Origin: Malikia sp.
Lineage (GTDB): Bacteria; Pseudomonadota; Gammaproteobacteria; Burkholderiales; Burkholderiaceae_C
Reading direction: 5' to 3'
NCBI RefSeq assembly: GCF_028687635.1
Contig: NZ_JAQTZS010000012.1
Span: 23,267-87,266 of the forward strand
DNA: 64,000 nucleotides
The first letter of the stretch is position 1; every line of letters begins with the position of its first letter. The position numbers and the translations under genes are program-made. This document shows positions 44,539-55,472 of this stretch, in pieces. The notes below the pieces were generated by a model. That model ran no database searches, was not told the origin of the DNA, and saw only the letters and a program-made list of their open reading frames with translations.

Positions 44539-45123
44539 TCAGTAGTCGGGTTGCCAGTCGACCGTGATGCGCTTGCCCGGCAGGTCGACCTGGTCGACGT
44601 AGACCGAGACAAAGGGGATCATGCGCTCGAGCGTCTTGTCGTCCTCGGTGTATTCGAGGCAGAGCACCGAGTTCGGGCCGGTCGACAGCAGGTCGCGCAC
44701 GACGCCGAGGTGCACGCCCTCGCGGTTGACGACGTCGAGGCCGAGCAGGTCGACCCAGTAATATTCGTCGTCGCTCTTGGCGGCGGGGAAGTCGGCGCGC
44801 GAGACATGGATGCGCGCGCCCTTGAGCGCCTCGGCGGCGTTGCGGTCGGCGATCGACTCGATCCGCGCCACCAGGCCGTCGGCATGGGTCTTGACCTCGT
44901 CGACGACGACGGTCACGACACCGGAAAATGCGTCGAAGCCGCGCGCGAAGCGGGCTTCGGGAGGAAGCAGGAACCAGCGCTTGGCAGCCAGCAGCACCTC
45001 GGGGTCGGCGCTGTGCGAATGCAGTCGCAGCCAACCCTTGATGCCCCAGGCTTCCTGCACCCGGCCGAGCTCCACCGCGTCAGGCGGCAGAACGGCTGGT
45101 TCGAGGCCGGGCAGCCGAGCCAT
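44539..45123 (-). CDS. rimM: Ribosome maturation factor RimM, 194 aa
   Basis: N-terminal LGRVQEAWGIKGWLRLHS and C-terminal PRC-barrel region (YYWVDLLGLDVVNREGVHLGVV, MIPFVSVYVDQVDLPGKRITVDW). It helps mature the 30S head with S19. Lies between rpsP and trmD. Confidence 0.95.
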   Translation of the reverse strand: MARLPGLEPAVLPPDAVELGRVQEAWGIKGWLRLHSHSADPEVLLAAKRWFLLPPEARFARGFDAFSGVVTVVVDEVKTHADGLVARIESIADRNAAEALKGARIHVSRADFPAAKSDDEYYWVDLLGLDVVNREGVHLGVVRDLLSTGPNSVLCLEYTEDDKTLERMIPFVSVYVDQVDLPGKRITVDWQPDY

Positions 45124-45125
45124 GA

Positions 45126-45395
45126 TCAGGCGGCAGCGGTGGTGGCGGCAGCCGCCTTGGCGGCTTGCTTGACCAGGCGCTCGACGACGTCGGAAGCCTG
45201 GGCGCCCACGCCTTGCCAGTAGGTCAGGCGGTCCTGGGCGATGCGCAGCGGCTCTTCGCCACCACGGGCCAGCGGGTTGTAGAAGCCGATACGCTCGATG
45301 AAGCGGCCGTCACGACGGTTTTGCTTGTGAGCGACGACGATGTTGTAGAACGGACGGGCTTTGGAGCCGCCGCGGGAGAGTCGGATAACGACCAT
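45126..45395 (-). CDS. rpsP: 30S ribosomal protein S16, 89 aa
   Basis: Starts [41 protein letters not shown], the S16 signature. The C-terminus is a short Ala-rich extension. First gene of its operon; the start at 45395 gives the normal S16 N-terminus. Confidence 0.97.
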   Translation of the reverse strand: MVVIRLSRGGSKARPFYNIVVAHKQNRRDGRFIERIGFYNPLARGGEEPLRIAQDRLTYWQGVGAQASDVVERLVKQAAKAAAATTAAA

Positions 45396-45516
45396 GGTTT
45401 GTCCTTCGGGTGCTGGTGACGGGGCGCCATCGCCCTGTCGCAATTTTCCGCAACGCCTGAGACACCGACTGACCACCCGGCCAGCGAAACGTTGCAAAGC
45501 CGCCGATTATAGCCGC

Positions 45517-45879
45517 TCAGCCCGAGCGAAACATGAAATAGACCGCGCCGACCATGCACAGCCCGGCCCAGAGGTAGTCCCACTTGAGCGGCTGGTCCAG
45601 GTAGACGACCGCGAAGGGCGCGAAGACACCGAGCGTGATCACCTCCTGGAGGATCTTGAGCTGGGCGACGCTGAACTCAGTGTGGCCGATGCGGTTGGCC
45701 GGCACCTGCAGCAGATACTCGAACAACGCGATGCCCCAGCTCACGAAGGCGGCGACATACCAGGCCGAATTCGCCTGGCTGCGCAGATGGCCGTACCAAG
45801 CAAAGGTCATGAAGCAGTTGGACGCGATCAGCAGACCCACGGTCTGGACCGGAACGGGGAGTTGTTGCAGCCAGTTCAT
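45517..45879 (-). CDS. DMT-type membrane protein, DUF486 family, 120 aa
   Basis: Four membrane helices: VGLLIASNCFMTFAWYGHL, AWYVAAFVSWGIALFEYLLQVPANRIG, LKILQEVITLGVFAPFAVVYL, YLWAGLCMVGAVYFMF. The sequence LLQVPANRIGHTEFSVAQLKILQEVITL is the DUF486 hallmark. Transport function is unproven. It overlaps msrA by 4 bp. Confidence 0.85.
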   Translation of the reverse strand: MNWLQQLPVPVQTVGLLIASNCFMTFAWYGHLRSQANSAWYVAAFVSWGIALFEYLLQVPANRIGHTEFSVAQLKILQEVITLGVFAPFAVVYLDQPLKWDYLWAGLCMVGAVYFMFRSG

Positions 45880-46421
45880 GCGTCAGTCCGCACCCAGTCG
45901 GCGAAGGCGCGCTGCAGCTTGGCCACCTTGGGTGCAGCGACCGCCTGGCAATAGCCCTGGTAGGGATTGCGTTCGAAGAAGTCCTGGTGATAGGCCTCGG
46001 CCGGCCAGTAATCCGCCAGCGGCTTGACCTCGGTCACGATCGGGCGCCCGAAGGCTGGCTCGCGCTCGAGTTCGGCGATGAAGGCGCGCACCTGTGCTTG
46101 CTGCTCGGGGCTGGTGCAATAGACACCGCTGCGGTACTGGCTGCCGACATCGTGGCCCTGGCGATTGAGCTGGGTCGGGTCATGGATGGCAAAGAAGATC
46201 GCCAGGATCTGCTGCAGCGGGATCACCTCTGGATCGAAATCAAGCTTGACCACCTCGACGCAGCCGGTCTCGCCGCTGCAGACCTGCTCGTAGCTCGGGC
46301 GCTCGGCCTGGCCGTTGCAGTAGCCGGACTCGACATCGAGCACGCCCTTGACGCGCACGAACACGGCCTCGGTGCACCAAAAACAACCTCCACCGAGGAC
46401 CAGGGTGGCGAGCGACGGCAT
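45876..46421 (-). CDS. msrA: Peptide methionine (S)-S-oxide reductase, 181 aa
   Basis: Active-site motif GCFWC with the catalytic Cys13. Further conserved pieces are GYCNGQAERPSYEQVCSGETGCVEVV, HDPTQLNRQGHDVGSQYRSGVY and YHQDFFERNPYQGYC. It repairs oxidised methionine. Coupled to the DUF486 gene. Confidence 0.96.
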   Translation of the reverse strand: MPSLATLVLGGGCFWCTEAVFVRVKGVLDVESGYCNGQAERPSYEQVCSGETGCVEVVKLDFDPEVIPLQQILAIFFAIHDPTQLNRQGHDVGSQYRSGVYCTSPEQQAQVRAFIAELEREPAFGRPIVTEVKPLADYWPAEAYHQDFFERNPYQGYCQAVAAPKVAKLQRAFADWVRTDA

Positions 46422-46582
46422 GAGCGGAATCCTTCACGGTTCGGGGTCGATGGGCCAAGTGACTGCAATATATATTACACACAACAGGCGTTTATCATTT
46501 TGCCCGTTATCATCACTGATATTCCAAATTGTTTGATGCTGGAGCACCCGCCTGCGCGCCAGCCCCTATTAGAAAAATCAAG

Positions 46583-47734
46583 ATGAAATCCTGGAAACAC
46601 TGGGCCTTGCCGGCCCTGGTCATCGTCGCGCTCGCGCTCGGCCTGGCCCGTGCCTTGGGCAAGCGCGAGCAGCAGCAGGAAGCCGCCCGCCTGGTGGCCG
46701 CCAGCTCGCGGACGATCGCCGAGCTCACGCTGTCCGAGCGCGATCTGTTCCAGGCCGAGGCGGTCGAGCTGCAACGCAGCCTGCCGTTCACCGGCACGCT
46801 CAAGGCGGTGCGATCGGCCACGGTCAAGGCACGCGTCGCCGGCGAGCTGCGCGGCCTATCGGTGCGCGAGGGTGACTACGTGCGCGTCGGCCAGCTGCTG
46901 GCGCGCGTGGACGCGACCGAATCCGTGGCGCGGGTGCAGCAGGCCGAGCAGCAGGCGCTGGCCAGCCAGGCCCAGTTGTCGATCGCGCAGCGCCAGCAAG
47001 ACAACAACCAGGCACTGGTGCGGCAAGGCTTCATCTCGCCGACGGCGGCACAGAACTCGGCCGCCAGCCTCGACGCGGCGCGCGCCAACCTGAAGGCGGC
47101 CCAGGCCGCGCTCGACATCGCGCGCAAGACCCTGGCCGACACCGAGCTGCGCGCGCCGATCACCGGCCAGGTCGCGGCCCGGCTGGCACAGGACGGCGAG
47201 CGGGTGCCGGTCGACGCGCGCGTGCTGGAAATCGTCGATGCCAGCGCGATGGAGATCGAGGCCGCCCTGCCCCCGGCCGACGCACTGGAACTGCGCGTCG
47301 GACAGCAGGCCGACTGGTCGATCGAGGGCATGGCACAGCCGGCGCGTGCCCGCGTCGCGCGCATCGCTCCGAGCGTGCAGGCCGGCAGCCGCAGCGTGCT
47401 GGCCTACCTGAGCCTGCCCGCGCAGGAGGGACTGCGCCAGGGCCTGTTCGTGCAGGGCCGCATCGGCCTGGGCAGCGTGCAGGCGGTCGCCGTGCCGCTG
47501 TCGGCGCTGCGCAACGACAAGCCCCGGCCCTACCTGCAGCTGCTGCGCGACGGCAAGATCGCGCACCTGAGCGTCCTGCCGGGTGCTCAAGGCCGCGTGG
47601 CTGACGAGGACAGGGTCGCGATCGAGGGCCTGGCGCCCGGCACGGTCGTGCTGCGCGCCAGCACCGGCGCGATCGCCGAAGGCACCCCCGCGCGGGCCGC
47701 GCCCAAGCCGCCGACCGCGGCAGCACCACGCTGA
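46583..47734 (+). CDS. RND efflux periplasmic adaptor (membrane fusion protein), 383 aa
   Basis: An N-terminal membrane anchor (HWALPALVIVALALGLARAL), biotinyl-lipoyl halves (VKARVAGELRGLSVREGDYVRVGQLLARVD; ELRAPITGQVAARLAQDGERV), an alpha-hairpin between them, and a beta-barrel. It links the RND pump to an outer-membrane TolC. The start at 46583 was chosen over an upstream Met because the leader before it is AT-rich non-coding DNA. The pump gene starts 15 nt after its stop. Confidence 0.88.
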   Translation: MKSWKHWALPALVIVALALGLARALGKREQQQEAARLVAASSRTIAELTLSERDLFQAEAVELQRSLPFTGTLKAVRSATVKARVAGELRGLSVREGDYVRVGQLLARVDATESVARVQQAEQQALASQAQLSIAQRQQDNNQALVRQGFISPTAAQNSAASLDAARANLKAAQAALDIARKTLADTELRAPITGQVAARLAQDGERVPVDARVLEIVDASAMEIEAALPPADALELRVGQQADWSIEGMAQPARARVARIAPSVQAGSRSVLAYLSLPAQEGLRQGLFVQGRIGLGSVQAVAVPLSALRNDKPRPYLQLLRDGKIAHLSVLPGAQGRVADEDRVAIEGLAPGTVVLRASTGAIAEGTPARAAPKPPTAAAPR

Positions 47735-47749
47735 GCGGGAGGCGGTCTC

Positions 47750-50700
47750 ATGTGGTTCACCCGTGTCTCGCTGCGCAACCCGGTCTTCGCGACCATGCTC
47801 ATGCTGGCCTTCGTGGTACTGGGCGCCTTCTCGCTCCAGCGGCTGCAGGTCGACCAGTTTCCCAAGGTCGACTTTCCCACGGTCGTGGTCGCGACCAGCT
47901 ACCCGGGCGCGGCGCCCGAGATCGTCGAATCCGAGGTCACGCGCAAGATCGAGGAAGGCGTCAACACCATCGCCGGCATCAACGCGCTGACCTCGCGCAG
48001 CTACGAGAACCAGTCGGTCGTCATCATAGAGTTTCAGCTCCACATCGACGGGCGCAAGGCGGCCGAGGACGTGCGCGAGAAAATCGCGGCGCTGCGCGCC
48101 AGCCTGCGCGACGAGGTCGAGGAGCCCAGGGTGCAGCGCTTCGACCCGTCGAGCCGGCCGGTCTGGTCGGTCGCCATCCTGCCCGACGACTCGCGAGGAC
48201 CGGCGCCGAACGCGGTCGAGCTCACCCACTGGGCCGAGCTGGTGTTCAAGAAGCGGCTCGAGAACGTGCGCGGCGTCGGCGCCGTCACCCTGGCCGGCGC
48301 CAGCCGCCGCACGGTCAAGGTGGAACTGCAGCCGGCCGCGCTGGAGGCCTTCGGCGTCACGCCCGAGCAGATCGTCGCCACGCTCAAGCAGGAGAACCAG
48401 GACCTGCCGGTCGGCGCGCTGCGCACGCTCGAGCGCGAGCGCATGGTGCAGATCGAGACCCGCGCCACCAGGCCGCAGCAACTCGAACGCCTGGTCGTGA
48501 CCCGCCACAACGGCCAGCCGGTGCGGCTCGGCCAGGTCGCGCGCGTGGTCGATGGCGCGCAGGAGGTCGAGAGCCTGGCGCTCTACAACGGCCAGCGCAC
48601 GCTGCTGCTGCAGGTACAGAAGGCGCAGGACGAGAACACCCTGGCCGTGATCGACGGCCTCACGGGCGTGCTGGCCGAGATCGGCACGGAAGTCCCGGCC
48701 GGCATCAGGCTGGAGCCGATCGGCGACACCGGCCGGCCGATCCGGGTCGCGGTCGACAACGTCAGCCGCACCCTGGTCGAGGGCGCGCTGCTGACGGTGC
48801 TGATCGTGTTCCTGTTCCTGAACTCCTGGCGCTCGACCGTCATCACCGGGCTGACGCTGCCGATCGCCCTGATCGGCACCTTCCTGTTCATGGACCTGTT
48901 CGGCTTCACGATCAACATGATCACGCTGATGGCGCTCTCCTTGTGCGTGGGCCTGCTGATCGACGACGCGATCGTGGTGCGCGAGAACATCGTGCGCCAT
49001 GTGCAGATGGGCAAGACGCCCTACCAGGCCGCGCTCGACGGCACGCAGGAGATCGGCCTGGCGGTGTTCGCCACCACGCTGTCGATCGTCGCGGTGTTCC
49101 TGCCGATCGGCTTCATGCAGGGCATCATCGGCAAGTTCTTCCACGAGTTCGGCGTCACCATCGTGGCGGCGGTGCTGATCTCGATGTTCGTCAGCTTCAC
49201 GCTCGACCCCATGCTGTCGAGCATCTGGCACGACCCCGAGATCGAACACCATGGCCGCGCCCACCAGCCGAGGACGCTCTACGACAAGACCATCGGCCGG
49301 CTCACGCAGGCGATCGACCAGGGGCAGGAGCGGCTGACCCTGGCCTACCAGTCCATCCTGAGCTGGTCGCTGGCGCGCAAGAAAACCACGCTGGCCATCG
49401 CGGCCAGCACGCTGGTCGCCGCCGTGCTGCTGGTGCCGATGCTGGGCAGCGAGTTCGTGCCGAAGGCCGACTACTCCGAAACCAACGTCGCCTTCCAGAC
49501 CCCGGTCGGCAGCTCGCTCGAAACCACCGAGGCCAAGGCGCGCGAGGTCGAGGCGATCGTGCGCGAGTTCCCCGAGGTGCGTTACACGCTGACCACGATC
49601 AACAGCGGCAGCGCGCAGGGCAAGACCTACGCCAGCCTCTACATCCGCCTGGTCGAGCGCGACCAGCGCAGCCGCAATGTCGACGAGATGTCGGCCCTGC
49701 TGCGCGAGCGGCTGCGCTCGGTCGGCGGCATCACGGTCACGCAGGCCGGCCTGCTGGACCCGGTCGGCGGCCAGAAGCAGATCGAGTTCTCGCTCCAGGG
49801 CGCCGACCTGCGCCAGCTCGAACGGCTGGGCCAGCAGGCGATGGACCGCATCCGCACCATTCCCGGCCTGGTCGACCTCGACAGCAGCGCCAAGGCGCAC
49901 AAGCCCACGATCTCGATCACGCTCAAGCGCGATGCCGCCTCCGACCTCGGCGTGAGCACGGCGCAGCTGGCAGCCAGCCTGCGCACCCTGGTCGCGGGCC
50001 AGACCGCGGGCAACTGGCGCGCGCCCGACGACGAGACCTACGACATCGAGGTCCGGCTGCCGCTGGAAGGCCGCAGCACGCCGGAACAGCTGCGCCAGCT
50101 GCCGCTGGTGGTCGGCGGCAACGCCGACGGCTCGACACGCGTGGTCAAGCTGGAACAGGTCGCCGACGTGAGCGAATCGACCGGCGCCAGCCAGATCAAC
50201 CGCCGCTCGCTCACGCGCGAGGTCGCCATCACGGGCAACGCCTACGCGCGCTCGGTCGGCGAGATCTCGACCGACATCCGCAAGGAACTCGATGCGATGC
50301 AACTGCCGCCCGGCTACCGCTACAGCTTCGGCGGCTCGACCAAGAACATGGCCGAGTCCTTCGGCTACGCGGTCTCGGCGCTGGCGCTGGCCATCATCTT
50401 CATCTACATGATCCTGGCCAGCCAGTTCAAGAGCTTCCTGCAGCCGCTGGCGCTGATGAGCTCGCTGCCGCTGACGCTGATCGGCGTGGTGCTGGCGCTG
50501 CTGCTGTTCGGCTCCAGCCTGTCGATGTTCTCCATCATCGGCATCGTGATGCTGATGGGCCTGGTCACCAAGAACGCCATCCTGCTGATCGACTTCGCGA
50601 TCCGCGCCCGCGAGGGCACGCCCGACCACCCGGCCATGGGCCGCGAGGAGGCCCTGCTGCTGGCCGCGCGGGTGCGGTTGCGCCCGATCCTGATGACCAC

Positions 50701-50929
50701 GCTGGCGATGGTGTTCGGCATGGTGCCGCTGGCCTTCGCGATCAGCGCGGGCTCGGAACAGCGCGCCCCGATGGGCCAGGCCGTGATCGGCGGCGTGCTG
50801 ACCTCCTCGCTGCTGACGCTGGTCGTGGTGCCCGTGATCTACTGCTACATGGACGACCTCGGCGCCTGGATCAAGCGCAAGCTGCTCGGCCCCAAGGCCA
50901 CACCCAGCGCGGGGGGTCCGGGGACTTGA
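47750..50929 (+). CDS. RND efflux pump, AcrB/HAE-1-like, 1059 aa
   Basis: Starts [21 protein letters not shown]. Twelve membrane helices and two large periplasmic loops are apparent, with the conserved [37 protein letters not shown] and [28 protein letters not shown] segments. The RND proton-relay Asp in the DDAIVV motif is present. It exports drugs or hydrophobic compounds by proton exchange with the upstream adaptor. A TolC-like gene lies 1.1 kb downstream. Confidence 0.92.
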   Translation: MWFTRVSLRNPVFATMLMLAFVVLGAFSLQRLQVDQFPKVDFPTVVVATSYPGAAPEIVESEVTRKIEEGVNTIAGINALTSRSYENQSVVIIEFQLHIDGRKAAEDVREKIAALRASLRDEVEEPRVQRFDPSSRPVWSVAILPDDSRGPAPNAVELTHWAELVFKKRLENVRGVGAVTLAGASRRTVKVELQPAALEAFGVTPEQIVATLKQENQDLPVGALRTLERERMVQIETRATRPQQLERLVVTRHNGQPVRLGQVARVVDGAQEVESLALYNGQRTLLLQVQKAQDENTLAVIDGLTGVLAEIGTEVPAGIRLEPIGDTGRPIRVAVDNVSRTLVEGALLTVLIVFLFLNSWRSTVITGLTLPIALIGTFLFMDLFGFTINMITLMALSLCVGLLIDDAIVVRENIVRHVQMGKTPYQAALDGTQEIGLAVFATTLSIVAVFLPIGFMQGIIGKFFHEFGVTIVAAVLISMFVSFTLDPMLSSIWHDPEIEHHGRAHQPRTLYDKTIGRLTQAIDQGQERLTLAYQSILSWSLARKKTTLAIAASTLVAAVLLVPMLGSEFVPKADYSETNVAFQTPVGSSLETTEAKAREVEAIVREFPEVRYTLTTINSGSAQGKTYASLYIRLVERDQRSRNVDEMSALLRERLRSVGGITVTQAGLLDPVGGQKQIEFSLQGADLRQLERLGQQAMDRIRTIPGLVDLDSSAKAHKPTISITLKRDAASDLGVSTAQLAASLRTLVAGQTAGNWRAPDDETYDIEVRLPLEGRSTPEQLRQLPLVVGGNADGSTRVVKLEQVADVSESTGASQINRRSLTREVAITGNAYARSVGEISTDIRKELDAMQLPPGYRYSFGGSTKNMAESFGYAVSALALAIIFIYMILASQFKSFLQPLALMSSLPLTLIGVVLALLLFGSSLSMFSIIGIVMLMGLVTKNAILLIDFAIRAREGTPDHPAMGREEALLLAARVRLRPILMTTLAMVFGMVPLAFAISAGSEQRAPMGQAVIGGVLTSSLLTLVVVPVIYCYMDDLGAWIKRKLLGPKATPSAGGPGT

Positions 50930-50986
50930 GGGCCACCTTCAGTAAAATGGACCAGAATCGGCAAACATACCCACCGGAGTATATAC

Positions 50987-51667
50987 ATGAGCACTGAAAT
51001 CGCCTTCGACTTCGACAAGGCCCGCTTCAACATGATCGAGCAGCAGATCCGCCCCTGGAACGTGCTGGACGCCAAGGTGCTGGCCTTGCTGGGCGAGGTC
51101 AAGCGCGAGGATTTCGTGCCCGAGGCCTACCAGGAGGTCGCGCTGGCCGACCTAGAGGTCCCGCTGGGCCAGGGCCAGTGCATGCTGGCGCCCAAGGTCG
51201 AGGCGCGCGCGCTGCAGGACCTCGCGCTGCAGCCGGGCGACAACGCGCTCGAAATCGGCACCGGCTCGGGCTACATGGCGGCCCTGATGGCCAAGCAATG
51301 CGCGCGCGTCGTCAGCATCGAGATCAACCCGGCGCTGGCCCAGCGGGCGCGCGCCAACCTGGAGGCCGCTGGCGTGAACAACGTCGAGGTCCGCACCGCT
51401 GACGCGGCGGCCGACAACTTCGCGGCCTGCAGCGCCGGCGCGCCCTTCGACGCCATCTTGCTGAGCGGCTCGGTCGCCGAGCTGCCCGAGGACTTGCTGA
51501 CCCTGCTCAAGCCGGGCGGGCGCCTGTTCGCCATCGTCGGCCAGGAACCGGCCATGCGCGCCACGCTGGTGCGCGCCGTCGCCGACGGTCAGCACAGCGA
51601 ACAGAACTGGGACATCCGCGCGCCGCGCCTGCAGAACTTCCCCGCTGCCAGCCAGTTCAAGTTCTGA
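50987..51667 (+). CDS. pcm: Protein-L-isoaspartate O-methyltransferase family, 226 aa
   Basis: SAM-binding motif ALEIGTGSGYMAALMA, then VVSIEINPALAQRARANL, and KPGGRLFAIVG. The N-terminal MIEQQIRPWNVLDAKVLALL is the form common in betaproteobacteria. It may repair isoaspartyl residues, though this branch is poorly tested. GGAG lies 9 nt before the ATG. The rhodanese follows 9 nt later. Confidence 0.88.
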   Translation: MSTEIAFDFDKARFNMIEQQIRPWNVLDAKVLALLGEVKREDFVPEAYQEVALADLEVPLGQGQCMLAPKVEARALQDLALQPGDNALEIGTGSGYMAALMAKQCARVVSIEINPALAQRARANLEAAGVNNVEVRTADAAADNFAACSAGAPFDAILLSGSVAELPEDLLTLLKPGGRLFAIVGQEPAMRATLVRAVADGQHSEQNWDIRAPRLQNFPAASQFKF

Positions 51668-51676
51668 GCGCCAGCC

Positions 51677-52027
51677 GTGATCAAGGCCATACGCCCCGCG
51701 CAGCTCAAGGACTGGATCGCCGCCCGCCAGGCGGAGGACTCGGACTGCCGCCCCCTGGTGCTCGACGTGCGCGAGCCCTGGGAACTGCAGACCGCCAGCA
51801 TCCGGGCCGACGGCTTCGAACTGGTCGCCATGCCGATGGCCAGCATTCCGGCAAGACTCAACGAACTGCCGCGCGAGCGGCCGATCGCCTGCCTCTGCCA
51901 CCATGGCGGACGCAGCGCCCAAGTCTGCCATTTCCTGCACAGCCAGGGCTACGACGAGGTGGTCAACCTGCACGGCGGCATCCATGCCTGGTCGCAGGAA
52001 GTCGACCCGTCGGTGCCACGGTACTGA
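51677..52027 (+). CDS. Rhodanese-like sulfurtransferase, 116 aa
   Basis: Single rhodanese domain with VLDVREPWELQTASI and the active loop CHHGGRS. It probably transfers sulfur to an unknown acceptor. The start is GTG at 51677. Conserved place between pcm and tolC. Confidence 0.88.
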   Translation: MIKAIRPAQLKDWIAARQAEDSDCRPLVLDVREPWELQTASIRADGFELVAMPMASIPARLNELPRERPIACLCHHGGRSAQVCHFLHSQGYDEVVNLHGGIHAWSQEVDPSVPRY

Positions 52028-52056
52028 GCTCCCCTAGCCCCCATCACCCAAGCGCC

Positions 52057-53463
52057 ATGCCCCAAGCTCCAGCCAGCACGCTCACCGGCCCGCAAGGCCT
52101 GTCTCAGCCCAGCAGTACCCGAACGGTGGTCGCGCGCGCGGCGCGACTGGCTGGCATCGCCATGCTGGTGGGGGCCTGTGCCATGACGGCGCAGGCGCAG
52201 AGCCTGGTCGAACTCTACGATTCGGCGCGTGGCCACGACGCCGGCTACCAGTCGGCCCGCGCGCAGTACGAGGCCAACCTGGCCAAGGCCGCGCAGGCGC
52301 GCGCCGGCCTGCTGCCGACCGCCAGCCTCACGGCGACGGCTTCGCGCGCACAACTCAACACCACGAGCGCGCCCGAGTCGGCGACGAACCCGAGGGAATA
52401 CGGCAGCCAGACGGCTGGCCTCAACGTCGCGCAGCCGCTCTACCGGCCGGCCAACCTGGCCAGCTACCGCCAGGGCGAGCAGCAACTGCTGCTGGCCGAG
52501 GAACAGTTCAAGGCCGCCGAGCAGGACCTGATCGTTCGCGTCGCGCAGGGCTATTTCGACATGCTCGGCGCGCAGGACAACCTGAACTTCGTGCGGGCGC
52601 AGAAGACCGCCGTGGCCGAACAGCTCGCGTCGGCCAAGCGCAACTTCGAGGTCGGCACCGCCACCATCACCGACACGCGCGAGGCACAGGCCAGATTCGA
52701 TCTGGTCATCGCCCAGGAAATCGCCGCCGAGAACGACCTGCGCGTCAAGCAGCTCGCGCTCGACAACCTGAGCGGCAGGACCGGCACGGCCCCCTGGTCG
52801 CTGAAGGCCGGCAGCGCACTGCCCGAAGCGGCCCAGCCAGGCATCGAGCAATGGGTGGCCAGCGCCGAAGCCGAGAACCCGGCCGTGCGACAGGCCAGGA
52901 TCGCGCTCGAGTTGGCCAAGCTCGAAGTCGACAAGGCCAAGGCCGGCCAGAAACCCACGCTGGACGCCGTCGCCGGCATCAACCGCACGCTCAACGCCGG
53001 CGGCAGCAATTCGAGCGCGGCGACCAGCCATGTCAACGGGGCGAGCATTGGGGTGAACTTCAGCCTGCCGCTGTTCGCCGGCTTCGCGCTGCAGAACCGT
53101 GTCAAGGAAACGCTGGCACTCGAAGACAAGGCGCGCGCCGACCTCGAGAACGCGAGCCGCAGCGTGGCCCAGGCGACCCGCGTGGCCTACCTAGGCGTGG
53201 TCTCGGGCCAGGGACAGGTGAAAGCCTACGAGGCCGCCGAGGCCTCCAGCCAGAGCTTGCTGGAGGCGAGCCAGCTCGGCTACCAGGTCGGCGTGCGCGT
53301 CAACCTCGACGTGCTCAACGCGCAAAGCCAGCTCTTTGATACCAAGGCCAGGCTGGCCAAGGCGCGCTATGACCTGCTGGTGGGCGGGCTGAGGTTGCGG
53401 CAGGCGGGGGGGGCACTGCGGGAAGAGAATCTCAAGCCGGTCAATGCGGTGCTGACTCCCTAA
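52057..53463 (+). CDS. tolC: TolC-family outer-membrane channel, 468 aa
   Basis: A signal peptide ends at AQAQS. The mature protein has two OEP domains rich in long helices (LVELYDSARGHDAGYQSARAQYEANLAKAAQARAGLLP; NFEVGTATITDTREAQARFDL; YQVGVRVNLDVLNAQSQLFDTKARLAKARYDLLV). It should form the exit duct for RND pumps and type I secretion. Ends 15 bp from the convergent glycosyltransferase gene. Confidence 0.92.
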   Translation: MPQAPASTLTGPQGLSQPSSTRTVVARAARLAGIAMLVGACAMTAQAQSLVELYDSARGHDAGYQSARAQYEANLAKAAQARAGLLPTASLTATASRAQLNTTSAPESATNPREYGSQTAGLNVAQPLYRPANLASYRQGEQQLLLAEEQFKAAEQDLIVRVAQGYFDMLGAQDNLNFVRAQKTAVAEQLASAKRNFEVGTATITDTREAQARFDLVIAQEIAAENDLRVKQLALDNLSGRTGTAPWSLKAGSALPEAAQPGIEQWVASAEAENPAVRQARIALELAKLEVDKAKAGQKPTLDAVAGINRTLNAGGSNSSAATSHVNGASIGVNFSLPLFAGFALQNRVKETLALEDKARADLENASRSVAQATRVAYLGVVSGQGQVKAYEAAEASSQSLLEASQLGYQVGVRVNLDVLNAQSQLFDTKARLAKARYDLLVGGLRLRQAGGALREENLKPVNAVLTP

Positions 53464-53478
53464 AAGATGTGAAGCCGC

Positions 53479-55299
53479 TCATTGAACGCCTGAATCATGC
53501 ATCGTGCTCAACCAAGCGTTGAGCTCAATACGGGGTCGTGTGGCAACGGCATAATTCTCTTCGGCCAAGGTCAGGTTTGGGTTATAGGCCCGGTCACATG
53601 ACAACCAATTCTTCCATCGCTGCTGCATATAGCGGACTTCACCGCTGAAGCGTGACTTTTTTTCAGGGGTATCTTCCCGGCCACGCGACACCGATTCGTG
53701 ATGCACGAGTTCGACATACGGGTTGTAAACGATCCGGTGGCCTGCCTCACGGAGGCGCAGACAAAAATCGACATCATTGAAAGCCACCGCCAAGTGGGTT
53801 TCATCAAGACCACCCAACTCCTCGTAGACACGCCGTGGCGTCAGCAGACAGGCAGCCGTCACGGCGGTCAGTTCTTGCATCAGCTTGGAACGTGCCATGT
53901 AATGAGGATTGTCTCGTGTCTGGTCCTTGAAGGGATGACCAGCCACGCCGCCGATGCCGACGATCACGCCAGCATGCTGGATCGTACCGTCGGGGTAATA
54001 CAGGCGCGCGCCCACGGCACCGATACCTGGCTGTACCCCGACCGAAATCATTTCGGTCAGCCAATCGGCATCTAATACCTCGACGTCGTTGTTCATCAGG
54101 CAGAGATAGTCGCCGGTTGCATGAGACACCGCCCGATTGTTCAGCCTCGAGAAGTTGAAGGGAGAAGGGTCGCGCAACAGCGTGATGCGCGGATCGATAG
54201 CGAAGCCTTCAAGAAGCTCCAAGGCTTCGCTATCCACCGTGCCGTTATCGACGATAATCAACTCGAGGTTATCATACCGCGTTTTTTTCAACACCGATTG
54301 CACGCATTGACGCAGCAGCCCCGGACGATCACGAGTGAGCAGGATGATGCTCACGCGAGGCAGCGATTCTGGAAGACCGTAGCGCACCCGGTAAAAAGAG
54401 CCGTCTAACTCGGCAGTCGCTCGCACGCCAACACGATCCAGATGCTCTTGGATCGCTTGGCAGCCGTTGATCTGGGCATAAGGCTTACTACCCAGATTCC
54501 GGGCAGTGCTGCCCTCATGCACCCGCCAGTGATACAGCACCAGTGGAATGTGGACAATCTGATTGTCGTGCAGTTTTTCGCTACAGCGCAGCACGAGGTC
54601 ATGGTCCTGAGAACCCTCGAAGCCCTGGCGGAAACCACCTATCGACTCGATCAGGCTGCGGCGAATCACCGCCAGGTGACAGATATAGTTCTGCGATCGC
54701 AGAAGGATAGCGTTCCACTGCGGCTTGAAGTGCGGATCAAACCGCTGGCCATCATCGTTGATTTTGTCTTCGTCAGAGTAGATAAGTCCGGCCTCGGGAT
54801 GAATATCAATTGCCTTGGCCACGGCCGCCAGCGCGAAGTCAGCCAGCAAGTCATCTTGATCCAAGAGTGCGATGAAATCCCCGCAGGCCAGTTTCAAGGC
54901 ACTGTTCGAAGCGGCCGAGATATGTCCGTTGCGTTCGCGAAAAACGAACTTAACTCTCGGATCTCGCCGCGCGAAGGCCTCGATCGCGGAGCGAACCTCG
55001 GGATCGGTTGATGCATCGTCTGCAATGCAAACCTCGACCCGTTGATAAATCTGGCCCAGCACCGATTCGATAGCAGCACTCAGGTGGCCAATGTCCGGGT
55101 TATAGGTCGGAATAACAACAGAGATCATCGGCCCACGGTTCTGCCAATGCTTCCGCAAGGCTGTGGCCTGCCCGGTCGAGAGGCTGCCGAAGTCCCTGAC
55201 CCACCCCTCATAATTGGGAGAAATTTTACTGAGACGAGCTTGTTTTCGGCGTGCAAGCCTGTCCCGGTTCCACCGGGAAATAGTTTTAATAATGGTCAT
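53479..55299 (-). CDS. Two-domain GT2 glycosyltransferase, 606 aa
   Basis: Two GT-A domains in one chain. The first (about 57-290) has ISVVIPTYNPDIGHLSAAIESVLGQ, IADDASTD, LLDQDDLL and FEGSQDHDLVLRC. The second (about 310-560) has VSIILLTRDRPGLLRQCVQSVL, IIVDNGT, LCLMNNDVEVLDADW and FNDVDFCLRLREAGH. It probably adds sugars to LPS core or O-antigen. GC is visibly lower than the flanking backbone, suggesting transfer. Followed upstream by 173 AT-rich bases. Confidence 0.88.
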   Translation of the reverse strand: MTIIKTISRWNRDRLARRKQARLSKISPNYEGWVRDFGSLSTGQATALRKHWQNRGPMISVVIPTYNPDIGHLSAAIESVLGQIYQRVEVCIADDASTDPEVRSAIEAFARRDPRVKFVFRERNGHISAASNSALKLACGDFIALLDQDDLLADFALAAVAKAIDIHPEAGLIYSDEDKINDDGQRFDPHFKPQWNAILLRSQNYICHLAVIRRSLIESIGGFRQGFEGSQDHDLVLRCSEKLHDNQIVHIPLVLYHWRVHEGSTARNLGSKPYAQINGCQAIQEHLDRVGVRATAELDGSFYRVRYGLPESLPRVSIILLTRDRPGLLRQCVQSVLKKTRYDNLELIIVDNGTVDSEALELLEGFAIDPRITLLRDPSPFNFSRLNNRAVSHATGDYLCLMNNDVEVLDADWLTEMISVGVQPGIGAVGARLYYPDGTIQHAGVIVGIGGVAGHPFKDQTRDNPHYMARSKLMQELTAVTAACLLTPRRVYEELGGLDETHLAVAFNDVDFCLRLREAGHRIVYNPYVELVHHESVSRGREDTPEKKSRFSGEVRYMQQRWKNWLSCDRAYNPNLTLAEENYAVATRPRIELNAWLSTMHDSGVQ

Positions 55300-55472
55300 T
55301 TATTAGATCAATTGGAAATAAATAATTCTATCGGACGACAGGCGTTCAACTTTGTATTTGAATCCGCCAATTAATTTAAACTATTGAAGTTTTGCGAGCT
55401 TGAGGCTGATACAATTTTTTGATTGCACTAACCTTGAATAGCTTGAAGCCAGGGAAAATTCGTCTACTCAAA

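Noticed and set aside
46856..50997. Long open frames on both strands overlapping the RND adaptor and pump genes
   Set aside because: The pump frame has full RND motifs; the others are Arg/Gly- or Asp/Gly-rich shadows without motifs.
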